Source: Paracoccus nototheniae (GTDB lineage Bacteria; Pseudomonadota; Alphaproteobacteria; Rhodobacterales; Rhodobacteraceae). From it: DNA of 64,000 nt. The notes beneath the pieces are model-generated. The model saw only the letters and a list, made by a program, of their open reading frames with translations, was not told where the DNA came from and did not search any database. Position 1 is the first letter of the stretch; the number at the start of each line of letters is the position of its first letter. The stretch covers positions 1 to 64,000 of the forward strand of contig NZ_RQRT01000007.1 in assembly GCF_004335005.1 (NCBI RefSeq), read 5' to 3'. Shown here piece after piece: positions 8,260 through 17,540 of this stretch. The position numbers and the translations under genes were made by a program.

Positions 8260-8711
8260 TCAACCGGCGAATTTTCATCGGAACGCTGGCTGCTGTTCTT
8301 GTCCCGGCAGGCACGGTGCTGGGCGCATTGCCCAAGCCGGAAAAACCTTCCATCTCGGTGGTCCGCTCACCCGATTGCGGCTGCTGCGGCGCCTGGATCG
8401 ATCACCTGCGAGACAGTGGTTTTGCCGTCGAAGAAACTCTGTCCGATGACGTCGAGGCCTTCAAGGATCAGCATGCCGTGCCCCAGCCTCTTCGGTCCTG
8501 CCACACCGCCCTTGTCGAGGGCTATGTGATCGAGGGTCATGTTCCGGCCGAGGCCATCCGTACCCTGCTGGATCAGCGCCCTGATGTCCTTGGTCTGGCA
8601 GTTCCGGGAATGCCGATCGGATCGCCCGGCATGGAGATGGGCGATCAAAGTGAGCCGTTCGAAGTCATTCTCTGGAGCGATTCCGGCACAAACATATTCG
8701 CAAGCTATTAA
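8256..8711 (+). CDS. DUF411 periplasmic metal-binding protein
   Basis: 151 residues, GTG start overlapping the cueR stop. Signal-like N-terminus NRRIFIGTLAAVLVPAG, then the DUF411 core: SPDCGCCGAWIDHL, RSCHTALVEGYVIEGHVP and VPGMPIGSPGMEMG. The CxCC, the CH pair and the Met motif are plausible copper ligands; the family is common in copper islands though its biochemistry is not well defined. A second member is at 26812. Confidence 0.88.
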   Translation: MINRRIFIGTLAAVLVPAGTVLGALPKPEKPSISVVRSPDCGCCGAWIDHLRDSGFAVEETLSDDVEAFKDQHAVPQPLRSCHTALVEGYVIEGHVPAEAIRTLLDQRPDVLGLAVPGMPIGSPGMEMGDQSEPFEVILWSDSGTNIFASY

Positions 8712-8720
8712 GGGGGCCCC

Positions 8721-9482
8721 ATGCCATCAGCATCGCCTGAAACCGCGACCCTCCATCGGATGGTCATGACCAAACACATGTGCCCCTACGGACTCAAGTC
8801 GCTCGATCTGCTGAAACGTCAGGGCTATCGCGTCGAGGACCATCATCTTACGACCCGCGCCGAGGTCGATGCCTTCAAGGAGCAGCATGACGTCCAGACC
8901 ACGCCGCAGACCTTCATTGGCGGCCAGCGGATCGGTGGCTATGACGATCTTCGGCGTCATTTCGGAAAGACCGTCCGCGACAAGACCGCGACGACCTATC
9001 GCCCGGTGATCGCCCTGTTCGCCATGGCGGCAGCCATGGCTCTCGCCACCAGTTGGGCGGCGTTCGGCCAGCTGATCACGGTGGCTGCGGCGGAATGGTT
9101 TGTAGCCTTCGCGATGTGTCTCTTGGCCCTGCAGAAACTGAAGGACGTGGAAAGCTTCGCCACGATGTTCCTGAATTATGATCTGCTGGCCCAGAGGTGG
9201 GTTCGTTACGGCTACGTCTATCCCTTCGCCGAGGGTCTGGCAGGCGTCCTGATGGTCGCGGGCGCGCTGATGTGGTTGTCGATCCCGGTTGCCCTGTTCA
9301 TCGGCACCATCGGCGCCGTGTCGGTTTACAAGGCGGTCTACATCGACAAGCGAGAGATCAAATGCGCCTGCGTCGGTGGCGACAGCAACGTGCCCTTGGG
9401 CTTCGTCTCGCTGACCGAGAACCTGATGATGATTGCCATGGCCATCTGGATGCTGATCAAGGTTACGATGCTCGGGCATTGA
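8721..9482 (+). CDS. Glutaredoxin-like domain fused to MauE-type membrane domain
   Basis: 253 residues. Residues 10-85 form a glutaredoxin-like domain with HMCPYGLKSLDLL (a single cysteine with Cxx-Gly in place of the second Cys), TTPQTFIGG and the GGYDDLRRHF ending. From about residue 95 there are four hydrophobic helices, as in MauE/DoxX-like proteins, with a CAC motif (IKCACVGG) near residue 215. Probably a redox membrane protein of the copper block. Nine bases separate it from the DUF411 gene. Confidence 0.8.
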   Translation: MPSASPETATLHRMVMTKHMCPYGLKSLDLLKRQGYRVEDHHLTTRAEVDAFKEQHDVQTTPQTFIGGQRIGGYDDLRRHFGKTVRDKTATTYRPVIALFAMAAAMALATSWAAFGQLITVAAAEWFVAFAMCLLALQKLKDVESFATMFLNYDLLAQRWVRYGYVYPFAEGLAGVLMVAGALMWLSIPVALFIGTIGAVSVYKAVYIDKREIKCACVGGDSNVPLGFVSLTENLMMIAMAIWMLIKVTMLGH

Positions 9483-9645
9483 GCACGCTATTTGATAGAG
9501 AGCCGCGCTTTGCAGCGCAAACGGCTGCAGGCGAAAAGTTCTACTGTGCCTGTAGCCGAAGATGAAAATGGATCATTCCGACCATGAGGCACAGCCTCAA
9601 TGTTCCGGCTTCAAGAGAAACCTAAAATAGAAACGGAGACATATC

Positions 9646-10131
9646 ATGGGATATGGCCGCTTTTTCGCGATGATCGCGACCTCGACCATCGTCATGTATG
9701 GGCTGATGTACCTCAATACCTATTCGATTGATCACATCGAGTTTTCGCAGACCCGCATGTGGATGGCGATTTACATGGGATCGGTCATGGCGGTCATCAT
9801 GCTCGCCTTCATGTTGGGCATGTATTCTGATCGGAAGAAAAACATTGCGATCTTCGTCGGCGCCGGTTTGGCATTCGTGCTGTCCCTCTGGCTGGTGCGA
9901 AGCCAGGAGACGGTCGAGGATCTTGCCTGGATGAAGGCAATGATCCCTCACCATTCCATCGCTATCCTGACCAGTGAGCGCGCGGATATTTCCGATCCAA
10001 GGGTCCGGGACCTTGCTGACGCGATCATCGAGGCGCAGCGCAACGAGATCGCAGAAATGAAACGGTACATCGCCGATATCGAGGCAAATGGCGACGCACC
10101 TGCAGGCACTCCCCGCATCGAAGCTAACTAA
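9646..10131 (+). CDS. Membrane-anchored DUF305 protein
   Basis: 161 residues with three predicted membrane helices (about residues 7-25, 40-60 and 68-85), then a short DUF305 domain with the [13 protein letters not shown] motif. It differs from the exported DUF305 protein at 7061 by lacking Met repeats. AACGGAG at 9632-9638 supports the start. It lies between the glutaredoxin fusion and the copper ATPase, so a copper role is likely. Confidence 0.85.
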   Translation: MGYGRFFAMIATSTIVMYGLMYLNTYSIDHIEFSQTRMWMAIYMGSVMAVIMLAFMLGMYSDRKKNIAIFVGAGLAFVLSLWLVRSQETVEDLAWMKAMIPHHSIAILTSERADISDPRVRDLADAIIEAQRNEIAEMKRYIADIEANGDAPAGTPRIEAN

Positions 10132-10202
10132 ATCACGTCAAATCAGGGTGTCACTCGCCCGGCATCTTAGATGGACGAAAATCAGTAGAAAGTTGGTACG
10201 CT

Positions 10203-12536
10203 ATGGACCACGATCATCATCCCGCGACGCCCGACATCCCTGCGGGGACCGAGACGGCCAAGGACCCGGTCTGCGGGATGACGGTCGCGGTCAAGCCTGA
10301 CGGACGTCAAGCGGAGTTCGGAGAAAAGACGTTTCATTTCTGTTCGGATAAATGTCAGACTAGGTTCAAGGCAGATCCGTGGTTTTACGCCTCCGGCCGC
10401 GCGGTTGGACAAAAGAAGGCGGCTCCGGCCAGTGTTCAGTATACCTGTCCGATGCACCCGGAGATTGTCCGTGATGTGCCCGGCGACTGCCCGATCTGCG
10501 GGATGGCCCTCGAACCCATGCTGCCCTCGGACGAGCCAAGCGAGGAGCTGACCGACTTTACACGCCGGATGTGGATTTCGGCCGCCGCCGCAGTGCCGCT
10601 GGTCATCCTGACAATGGGGGAATTGGTCGCTCTGCCGGTGCGGGACTGGATTGGCCACCAATTCGCAAGCTATCTCGAATTCGTGCTGGCGACGCCGATC
10701 GTCCTCTGGGCCGCCTTGCCGTTCTTCAGGCGGGGCTGGGATTCGCTTGTGAACCGGTCGCCGAACATGTGGACGCTGATCAGTCTGGGCGTGGGGGCAG
10801 CCTACCTCTATTCGCTGGTTGCGACCTTCCTCCCCGGCGTATTTCCCGATGCCTACCGAATGGGTCACGGTGTCGGCACCTACTACGAGGCGGCGGTGGT
10901 GATCATTGCACTGGTCTTCGTGGGCCAGGTTCTGGAATTGCGGGCACGCGAACGCACCGGCGATGCCATTCGCGCGCTGCTGGACCTCGCACCCAAGACC
11001 GCCCGGCGTATCCTGCCGGATGGATCGGAATATGACGCGCCCTTGGAAAACATCATGGAAGGTGACCGCATCCGCGTGCGCCCGGGCGATGCGGTGCCGG
11101 TGGACGGGACGGTGACCGAGGGCCGCTCATCCCTGGACGAAAGCATGCTGACCGGCGAGTCGATGCCGGTCGAAAAGAGTCCCGGCGATGCGGTGACCGG
11201 GGCCACGATCAACAAGAACGGCAGCCTGGTGATCGAGGCGGGCAAGGTCGGTGCAGATACCGTTCTTGCGCAAATCGTGTCGATGGTGTCGAACGCACGG
11301 CGATCGCGCGCACCGATCCAGGGGATGGCCGACCGGGTCGCGGCAGTGTTCGTGCCCACGGTGGTGGGGGTGGCGATCTTCGCCTTTGTCGCCTGGCTGA
11401 TCTTCGGTCCAGAGCCCTCTCTTGTCTTTGCCATTGCCTCGGCCGTGTCGGTCGTGATCATCGCCTGTCCCTGCGCCCTTGGGTTGGCCACGCCGATCTC
11501 GATCACCACGGCGGCGGGGCGCGGCGCGCAGGCGGGGGTGCTGATCAAGGACGCCGAGGCGCTGGAGCGGATGGCTGGGGTCGATACCTTGATCGTCGAC
11601 AAGACCGGCACGTTGACCATGGGCAAGCCAAAGCTGACGGATACCGTGGTGCTGGGGGACGGGACCGAAGCGGACTTGCTGTCGCTGGCGGCAGCGCTCG
11701 AGCGCGGTTCGGAACATCCGCTGGCCGAAGCGATCGTCGAAGGTGCCGAAGCGCAGGGTGCGACGCGGCAAGAGGCGGTGGATTTTGAGGCCGTCACCGG
11801 CAAGGGCGTCCGCGGCACGGTTGGCGGACGGGCAGTGGCGCTTGGAAATGCTGCGATGATGCAGGAGATGGGACTGGACACGGGCGCGGCCGAAGCGAAG
11901 GCAGACACTCTGCGCGCCGAGGGCAAGACTGCGATGTTCATCGCGGTCGATGGAGCACTTACCGGCATCGTGGCTGTTGCCGACCCGATCAAGCCATCGA
12001 CAGCGCAGGCAATCCGCGAACTGCATGCTCAGGGACTGCGCGTCATCATGGCGACGGGCGACAACGAGCGGACAGCACAGGCTGTGGCGGGCACGCTTGG
12101 CATTGACGAAGTGCGCGCAGGAGTTCTTCCGGAAGCCAAAAAGGAGCTGATCGACCAGTTGCGCCGCGACGGGCACAAGATCGCCATGGCGGGTGACGGG
12201 GTAAACGACGCGCCCGCACTGGCCGCTGCCGATGTCGGCATCGCCATGGGTACGGGCGCGGACGTGGCCATGGAGAGTGCCGGGATAACCCTTCTGGGTG
12301 GTGACCTGATGGGCATCGTCAGGGCGCGCAAGCTGGCGCGGGCGACGTTGCGCAACATCAAGCAGAACCTGTTCTTCGCCTTCGCATACAATGCTCTAGG
12401 CGTGCCAATCGCTGCGGGTCTGCTGTACCCTGTCACCGGCCTCCTGCTCTCGCCAATGATCGCAGCCGCAGCAATGAGCCTGTCCTCCGTCTCGGTTATC
12501 ACCAACGCCCTCCGCCTGCGGCGGGTGGATCTCTAA
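10203..12536 (+). CDS. copA: Copper-exporting P1B-type ATPase
   Basis: 777 residues. Order: His-rich start, YHS domain (DPVCGM, then HFCSDKC; residues 20-62), heavy-metal-binding domain (YTCPMHPEI to [10 protein letters not shown]; 80-106), membrane helices, TGES (317-320), CPC (422-424), DKTGT (466-470), GSEHPLAEA and [11 protein letters not shown]. The CPC site and N-terminal domains fit Cu(I) export from the cytoplasm. copZ follows after 21 bases. The family includes CopA, CopB-like and silver ATPases, so the metal is inferred from motifs and neighbours. Confidence 0.93.
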   Translation: MDHDHHPATPDIPAGTETAKDPVCGMTVAVKPDGRQAEFGEKTFHFCSDKCQTRFKADPWFYASGRAVGQKKAAPASVQYTCPMHPEIVRDVPGDCPICGMALEPMLPSDEPSEELTDFTRRMWISAAAAVPLVILTMGELVALPVRDWIGHQFASYLEFVLATPIVLWAALPFFRRGWDSLVNRSPNMWTLISLGVGAAYLYSLVATFLPGVFPDAYRMGHGVGTYYEAAVVIIALVFVGQVLELRARERTGDAIRALLDLAPKTARRILPDGSEYDAPLENIMEGDRIRVRPGDAVPVDGTVTEGRSSLDESMLTGESMPVEKSPGDAVTGATINKNGSLVIEAGKVGADTVLAQIVSMVSNARRSRAPIQGMADRVAAVFVPTVVGVAIFAFVAWLIFGPEPSLVFAIASAVSVVIIACPCALGLATPISITTAAGRGAQAGVLIKDAEALERMAGVDTLIVDKTGTLTMGKPKLTDTVVLGDGTEADLLSLAAALERGSEHPLAEAIVEGAEAQGATRQEAVDFEAVTGKGVRGTVGGRAVALGNAAMMQEMGLDTGAAEAKADTLRAEGKTAMFIAVDGALTGIVAVADPIKPSTAQAIRELHAQGLRVIMATGDNERTAQAVAGTLGIDEVRAGVLPEAKKELIDQLRRDGHKIAMAGDGVNDAPALAAADVGIAMGTGADVAMESAGITLLGGDLMGIVRARKLARATLRNIKQNLFFAFAYNALGVPIAAGLLYPVTGLLLSPMIAAAAMSLSSVSVITNALRLRRVDL

Positions 12537-12557
12537 GAAAACAAAAAGGAAAGACAG

Positions 12558-12755
12558 ATGACAACGTTCAATATCCCCAACATGAGCTGCGGCCACTGCA
12601 AGGCAACGGTTGAAAAGACCATCCATGCCATCGACCCCGAGGCAAAGATCGAGTTCGATATGGCGTCAAGAAAGATCACTTTGGACAGCCGAACTCACCC
12701 GGACAACGTTCAGACGGCATTGGCCTCAGCCGGATATCCAGCCACCTTGGCTTAA
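12558..12755 (+). CDS. copZ: Heavy-metal-associated copper chaperone
   Basis: 65 residues forming one HMA domain: the metal site MSCGHC (residues 9-14), VEKTIHAIDP, and the closing HPDNVQTALASAGYPA. It would carry Cu(I) to the ATPase encoded just upstream. AAAGGAAAG gives a good ribosome site. This is the last gene of the rightward copper block. Confidence 0.9.
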   Translation: MTTFNIPNMSCGHCKATVEKTIHAIDPEAKIEFDMASRKITLDSRTHPDNVQTALASAGYPATLA

Positions 12756-12894
12756 ATCAAAGCTGGGCCGGATGTTCAGTCGTCGCAATTGGCACATCAA
12801 ATGCTTAGCCCATCGGCCTTAACAAAATGTATCACCCTCATACCCTATTCGTGCTTATCCAGCACAAGACGGTAGGTTTATCGTGTTGCTAATC

Positions 12895-14214
12895 CTAGAG
12901 CTGAGACGCCCACCGGGGATGATGCTCATCCACAACGAAGGGGTGGGCGTGGCGGCGTGTGCCCTGCAGATGCGGATGATCGAGCGGAAGATTGTCGTGG
13001 GTGTGCTCCAAGGTCTCTGCGTCATCCTTTGGCCAGAACCGGAGGGCGGCCAGGAGGCCTATGCCGGCCAACGCGGCAAGCACCCCAAGTGCTATGACGG
13101 GGCCTAACCGGGTCATCATCCACCCAGAAAGCGGATAGGCAAGCAGCCAGCAGGCGTGGCTCAGGGCGAACTGCGCTGCAAAGAGTGCAGGACGATCCTC
13201 GGCGTGGGCCGAGCGGCGGAGAAGCCGCCCGGATGGCGTCAGAACAGCGGAGTATCCTAGCCCGACGAAGAACCAGGCACCCAACAGAACCGGCCAGGCC
13301 AACCCAAACGCGGTGATCGCGCCTGCCAGTCCCATAAGCGCCAGCACCATCAAAATAGCCCCGCCCACCATAACCGGGCGGTCCGACACCCTGTCCAGCA
13401 CATGAGGTAACAGCAGCGCTGCGATCATCGAGCCAGCCCCGAAGGCGAGCAACGTCCAGGCGAGCGCGGAGGCATCCAACCCAAGCGTGCCGCGCACCAG
13501 CGCGACCGAGTTGACCAGCACCATCGCCCCTGCCGCTGCGGCGGCCATGTTCAGCGCCAGCAATCCGCGCAGGCGGGGCGTGGCCAGATAGATGCGGATG
13601 CCACGGGTAGTGCGGTCGTAGATGCCGCGCGGCTCCGAGGGTTTCGGGCTGGGCAGCATGACTGAGAGGACCAGTACCGCAGACGCCGCGAACCCGACCA
13701 TCGTTCCGAAGAAGAGGGAGTTGTAGCTGATGACAGTCAACAACAGGCCGGCCAGCATCGGGCTGACGATGTTCTCAAGATCATAGGCCAGCCGCGACAG
13801 CGACAGCGCGCGGGTATAGCGCGCCTCGTCCGGCAGCACGTCGGGGATGGTGGCCTGAAAGGTTGGCGTGAACGCCGCCGAGGCCGATTGCAGTACGAAG
13901 ATCAGGATATAGACCTGCCAGATCTCGGTGACGAAGGGCAGGCACAGGGCGACAGCGGCCCGCATCAGGTCTAGCGCCACCAGAAAGGCCCGGCGCGGCA
14001 CGCGATTGGCAAAGGCGCCCGCGATGGGGGCAATGCCAACATAGGCTACCATCTTGATGGTGAAGACCGTGCCCAGCACCATGGCTGCATTGTCGCCCGC
14101 CAGGTCGAAGGCCAGAAGTCCAAGCGCTACCGTGGCAAGCCCGGTGCCCAGAAGCGCCACCACCTGCGCCGCGAAGAGGTGGCGGTAGGTGCGGTCGGCA
14201 AGGACGTCCAGCAT
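12895..14214 (-). CDS. MFS exporter with histidine-rich tail
   Basis: 439 residues with about 12 membrane helices and an MFS loop motif (ANRVPRRAF). The cytoplasmic C-terminus, about 35 residues, has many histidines (HTHDNLPLDHPHLQ, then RRHAHPF, DEHHP), recalling NreB-type nickel exporters. It lies nine bases downstream of dmeR on the same strand, so metal-controlled export of Co/Ni is the likely job. The substrate is inferred. Confidence 0.8.
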   Translation of the reverse strand: MLDVLADRTYRHLFAAQVVALLGTGLATVALGLLAFDLAGDNAAMVLGTVFTIKMVAYVGIAPIAGAFANRVPRRAFLVALDLMRAAVALCLPFVTEIWQVYILIFVLQSASAAFTPTFQATIPDVLPDEARYTRALSLSRLAYDLENIVSPMLAGLLLTVISYNSLFFGTMVGFAASAVLVLSVMLPSPKPSEPRGIYDRTTRGIRIYLATPRLRGLLALNMAAAAAGAMVLVNSVALVRGTLGLDASALAWTLLAFGAGSMIAALLLPHVLDRVSDRPVMVGGAILMVLALMGLAGAITAFGLAWPVLLGAWFFVGLGYSAVLTPSGRLLRRSAHAEDRPALFAAQFALSHACWLLAYPLSGWMMTRLGPVIALGVLAALAGIGLLAALRFWPKDDAETLEHTHDNLPLDHPHLQGTRRHAHPFVVDEHHPRWASQL

Positions 14215-14223
14215 GGGATCACC

Positions 14224-14484
14224 TCAAAGGTATCGGGAAATGGCCTTCATCGCATCGCGATCGTCAGCCGAATGATCGGCGTCCAGACAATGATCGATAT
14301 GGTCGTGGATGAGGACCCGCTTGGCATTGATGACGGCCTTCTCGACCGCCTGCAGCTGGTGGGCGATATCAAGGCAGGGTTTTCCGGCCTCGATCATCGC
14401 GATCACTGCCCGCAAGTGGCCTTCGGCGCGTTTCAGCCGGGTGACGAGGGCTGGGTGGCTTGCGTGGACATGCGGGTGTGTCAT
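14224..14484 (-). CDS. dmeR: RcnR/CsoR-family metal-responsive repressor, DmeR-like
   Basis: 86 residues of the all-helical CsoR/RcnR fold. The N-terminus MTHPHVHASHP supplies His3, and GKPCLDIAHQL and IHDHIDHCL supply Cys and His as in RcnR/DmeR Co(II)/Ni(II) sites. The repressor should leave its C/G-tract operator when metal binds. It starts just left of the candidate operator and heads an operon with the MFS exporter. Confidence 0.85.
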   Translation of the reverse strand: MTHPHVHASHPALVTRLKRAEGHLRAVIAMIEAGKPCLDIAHQLQAVEKAVINAKRVLIHDHIDHCLDADHSADDRDAMKAISRYL

Positions 14485-14493
14485 ACAGTCAGG

Positions 14494-14514
14494 CTATCCC
14501 CCCCGAGGGGTTAG
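14494..14514. promoter_or_regulatory. Candidate DmeR operator
   Basis: An AT-flanked C/G tract (ctat, seven C, gag, gggttag) with near-dyad symmetry lies between the divergent dmeR gene and the His-rich gene. RcnR/DmeR-class repressors bind exactly this kind of site, so both directions may be controlled. Confidence 0.6.
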
Positions 14515-14564
14515 AACAAGACGGCACGATCAGCGTGCTGCGAACGAGCGGGCAGGCCGGACTG

Positions 14565-14918
14565 GTGAAACACTTGCGAACATTTGCGCAAAGCGCACTT
14601 GCGGCAGTCGTCTGCCTATCGCTTGTGGTCTGGTCCCTTGCGCCAAGCGCCAGCCATGTCCCTTCAGTCTTCGAGGTCGTGGCAGAGCATACTGACATGA
14701 TTGCAGAGCACGGCCATTCCCATGGCTTGGAAGAGGACCTTTATTGGGCATTCCATGGCCACAGTCACGACGTGGCAGACCACGACCACAGTCAGGCGAT
14801 GCTCGTACTGGGCGCAGGCTCACATCCGCCCACCGCCTATCGCGACAGCTTCCGGCTTTTGTCGTCATCGGACGGTCCCCACAGGGTTTACCTGATCGAG
14901 CGACCTCCGCGGGCCTGA
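14565..14918 (+). CDS. Secreted His-rich protein of the Co/Ni block
   Basis: 117 residues from GTG 14565 (GTG 14535 is an alternative). A signal-anchor (ALAAVVCLSLVVWSLAPSAS) is followed by histidine clusters HGHSHGLEED, FHGHSHDVADHDHSQ. This composition fits metal buffering in the periplasm. Divergent from dmeR across the candidate operator, so probably cobalt/nickel-induced. No named family recognised. Confidence 0.6.
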   Translation: MKHLRTFAQSALAAVVCLSLVVWSLAPSASHVPSVFEVVAEHTDMIAEHGHSHGLEEDLYWAFHGHSHDVADHDHSQAMLVLGAGSHPPTAYRDSFRLLSSSDGPHRVYLIERPPRA

Positions 14919-14976
14919 CCGCCGCCGCCACCGCGCGGCGTATGCGATCAGAAATAACCACACCGGAGATCCATTC

Positions 14977-15405
14977 ATGACCTCGACCTTGCGGGTCCTG
15001 CGGGCCATGGCGCCATGCCAGATGGCCACGCTCATGCTCGCCCTGCTGGCAGCGACTATGCTGACCGCAGCCCAAGCCCTTGCCCATAACGTCACCGCCG
15101 GTGACGCGGGCTATCTCCAGGAAATCTGGGGGGTGCAGATCATCCCCTTCATCTACCTTGGTGCCAAGCATATGGTGACCGGCTACGACCACATCCTGTT
15201 TCTGCTGGGGGTGGTGTTCTTCCTCTATCGGAAGAAGGACGTGGGCATCTATGTCAGCCTGTTCGCCATCGGCCACTCGGTCACGATGCTTCTTGGTGTC
15301 TGGTATGGCTGGGGCATCAACGCCTATGTCATCGACGCGATCATCGGCCTGTCCGTGGTCTACAAGGCGCTGGACAACCTCGGCGCCTACCAGAGATCGT
15401 CATAG
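14977..15405 (+). CDS. HupE/UreJ-family permease, C-terminally truncated
   Basis: 142 residues. After a signal region (to ALAHN) come the HupE/UreJ signatures KHMVTGYDHILFLLGV and FAIGHSVTMLLG, then VYKALDNLGAYQ followed at once by RSS and a stop. Family members usually run 50 or more residues further, with a second glycine/histidine-rich helix block. The stop abuts the convergent CDF gene, so the end was probably lost by recombination. It may be non-functional. Confidence 0.75.
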   Translation: MTSTLRVLRAMAPCQMATLMLALLAATMLTAAQALAHNVTAGDAGYLQEIWGVQIIPFIYLGAKHMVTGYDHILFLLGVVFFLYRKKDVGIYVSLFAIGHSVTMLLGVWYGWGINAYVIDAIIGLSVVYKALDNLGAYQRSS

Positions 15406-16338
15406 TCGAGACGACAAGTCACCTTTCTCATGTCCAAACAGCCGAGCGCCCTGATGCGCGTGATCTGGCCTTTCGAACTCGAGGGTCGAATGCGAGATGG
15501 CAAACTGCTCACTCAGGCGGTGTTTGATCGCTGCCTTCACAGCCTCGATGCTGCGCCATCCCTGGTCGGTCAGGATCACGTGGCAGTCGAGCGCAGCATC
15601 GTGTTCCTGCATCTGCCAGAGATGGACATGGTGGACATCCTGGACGCCCTCTGTTTCGCGAAGCGTGCGGACAACGGCATCTCCATCCATGTCCGGGGGG
15701 CTGCCCAGCATCAGCGTCCGGATCGGCCCGCCAATTTCGGTCGCCGCCAGATATAAAATATAAAGAGCAATCCCGATTGTGATGGCCGGATCGACCCACC
15801 GCAGATCGTAGAGCAGGATCAATGTGCCACCGACTATGACTGCAACTGATGCAAGAGCGTCGGACAGGTTATGCAGAAACAGTGCGCGAATGTTGACGCT
15901 GCCTTTTTGCATCGACCAGGTCAAAAAGGCCGTCAGCGTATCGATGACCAGCGCCACGCCACCAAGGATCACGACGGTCCAACCGGCCACCTGCGGCGGG
16001 TTGATCAACCGCATGCCGCCTTCGTAGAGCAGGTAGACCCCGATCAGGATCAGCGTCGTGTAGTTGATCAAGGCGGCGACGATTTCGATCCTGCCATACC
16101 CGAAGGTCATGGCAGCATCTGCCGGACGGCGGGCGATCTTGCGAGCGGCGAAGGCGATGACCAGCGACGCCATGTCCGAGAAGTTGTGAAGCGCATCGGC
16201 AATCAGTGCCAGGCTGCCCGACAGAAGGCCGCCGATGATCTGAGCAACTGTCAGGAGGGCATTGGCCCAGATCGCCAGCGATACGCGGCGATCGCCGCTG
16301 GAGGCATCGAGATGCGTGTGACCCTCACCATGTGGCAT
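15400..16338 (-). CDS. Cation diffusion facilitator, CzcD/DmeF type
   Basis: 312 residues, six membrane helices. The metal site motifs HNFSD (helix 2) and HNLSD (helix 5) are both present, an HD-HD arrangement typical of Zn(II)/Co(II) antiporters. The cytoplasmic domain ends with HVHLWQMQEHDAALDCHV. The N-terminus MPHGEGHTHLD is His-containing. The tail (FGHEKGDLSSRL) runs into the truncated hupE end, so its last residues may also be altered. Confidence 0.9.
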   Translation of the reverse strand: MPHGEGHTHLDASSGDRRVSLAIWANALLTVAQIIGGLLSGSLALIADALHNFSDMASLVIAFAARKIARRPADAAMTFGYGRIEIVAALINYTTLILIGVYLLYEGGMRLINPPQVAGWTVVILGGVALVIDTLTAFLTWSMQKGSVNIRALFLHNLSDALASVAVIVGGTLILLYDLRWVDPAITIGIALYILYLAATEIGGPIRTLMLGSPPDMDGDAVVRTLRETEGVQDVHHVHLWQMQEHDAALDCHVILTDQGWRSIEAVKAAIKHRLSEQFAISHSTLEFERPDHAHQGARLFGHEKGDLSSRL

Positions 16339-16462
16339 GTTTCATCTCCAAGGCTGTTGTCGGTGTCATTGCTGTCCGTATTCTGACCAAGCGCAAATCT
16401 AAAAACATTCAGAATTTATCGGGAAAGGGACTCATATCCGATCTATCCAATGCGAGATCCTG

Positions 16463-17065
16463 CTATTCCAACGCGCGGCGGATCTTCGGCACCGCATAGC
16501 GGGAGTCCTCATGATAATCGATGATGCTGACAAAGCGTCCATCAGCATCGAACAGGAACACACCCGCCGTGTGATCCATCGTGTAATCACCACCATCCCG
16601 GGGCACTTTCCTGAATGACGCTCGAAACCCGGCGACGGCCTGCTCAATCTGGGGCAGGGCGCCGGTCAGGCCATTGATCCGCGGATCGAAGTTTGACAGG
16701 TAATCGCCAAGAACTTCAGGCGTATCGCGTTCGGGATCGACCGAAATGAGAACGGTGTTCATCCGGTCGGCATCGGGACCGATCTCGTCCAGCCAGTTGG
16801 AGATGTCGCTCAGCGTGGTCGGGCAGATGTCGGGGCACCAGGTGAAGCCGAAAAACACCATGGTGGGACGGCCGAGCCAGTCCTCGGGTTGAACCGTGTT
16901 GCCTGACTGATCCGTCAGGGAAAAGGACATGCGGTCAATTGGCAGTGGGAGGACGCTTGCGGCCTGCTGATCCCTGTCTTGGGTCTGCCACCAGCCAAGT
17001 GCGAGCATGAACAGGACCGCAGCCGCAGCCATGGCGCTGCCGCGCAGCAGGGTCGCAGACCTCAT
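16463..17065 (-). CDS. SCO1/SenC-family copper chaperone, copy 1
   Basis: 200 residues with an N-terminal membrane anchor and a thioredoxin-like fold. The copper site CPDIC occurs in FGFTWCPDICPTTLSD, and the distal histidine is in DYTMDHTAGVF. It would deliver copper to or reduce the CuA site of oxidases. Its ATG overlaps the PCuAC stop by four bases, and a second SCO gene lies on the other side: a SCO-PCuAC-SCO operon read leftward. Confidence 0.9.
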   Translation of the reverse strand: MRSATLLRGSAMAAAAVLFMLALGWWQTQDRDQQAASVLPLPIDRMSFSLTDQSGNTVQPEDWLGRPTMVFFGFTWCPDICPTTLSDISNWLDEIGPDADRMNTVLISVDPERDTPEVLGDYLSNFDPRINGLTGALPQIEQAVAGFRASFRKVPRDGGDYTMDHTAGVFLFDADGRFVSIIDYHEDSRYAVPKIRRALE

Positions 17066-17535
17066 TCGTCAGGCGAGGGGCAGGTCGGCTCGCTTGCGCC
17101 GATATTCTGAACGGTAACGGGAATGGTCACCTCGCTGGCATCGCGAAACGTCAGGGTCACGGGAAAGGTCTCGCCCTCTTCCAGAACTTGGGTCAAATCC
17201 ATCAGCATGGCGTGATAGCCCCCTGGTTCCAGCGCGACCTGGCCCCCTGCGGGGACCGGAACCTCCATCGCGTGAGGCATCGAGGCGACGCCGTCGGTCA
17301 TCACCGTCTGGTGCAGCATCGGCATGCCAGCGGCGGGTGTGGTGATGGACATCAACGCATCATCCGCCGTGCCGGAATTGCGGATGGTCAGATAGACCAC
17401 GCCGGGCCGCGCCGTGCCGATGGAAGCGCGCGACCAAGCCCGAGAGACCTCCAGGGGACCGACCGTCACGGTTTCGCAGGCCAGGGCAGGGCCCGCGGCG
17501 GCGATCAGGGCGAGGGTGGCGAAGATGCGTTTCAT
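17062..17535 (-). CDS. PCuAC periplasmic copper chaperone
   Basis: 157 residues. Signal peptide MKRIFATLALIAAAGPALA, then the PCuAC fold with AGMPMLHQTVMTDGVASMPH and GGYHAMLMDL, giving the Met/His copper ligands. It hands Cu(I) to SCO or directly to oxidase CuA. ATG 17535 is preferred for its signal peptide; a GTG at 17544 would overlap the upstream SCO stop. Downstream SCO overlaps by four bases. Confidence 0.9.
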   Translation of the reverse strand: MKRIFATLALIAAAGPALACETVTVGPLEVSRAWSRASIGTARPGVVYLTIRNSGTADDALMSITTPAAGMPMLHQTVMTDGVASMPHAMEVPVPAGGQVALEPGGYHAMLMDLTQVLEEGETFPVTLTFRDASEVTIPVTVQNIGASEPTCPSPDE

Positions 17536-17540
17536 GTGGG

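Noticed and set aside
8727..9479. 250-residue leftward ORF opposite the glutaredoxin fusion
   Set aside because: Antisense shadow in high-GC DNA; composition rich in His, Arg and Gly with no family resemblance.
10883..12176. Long leftward ORFs (369 and 349 residues) inside the copper ATPase gene
   Set aside because: Antisense shadows of a well-supported P-type ATPase.
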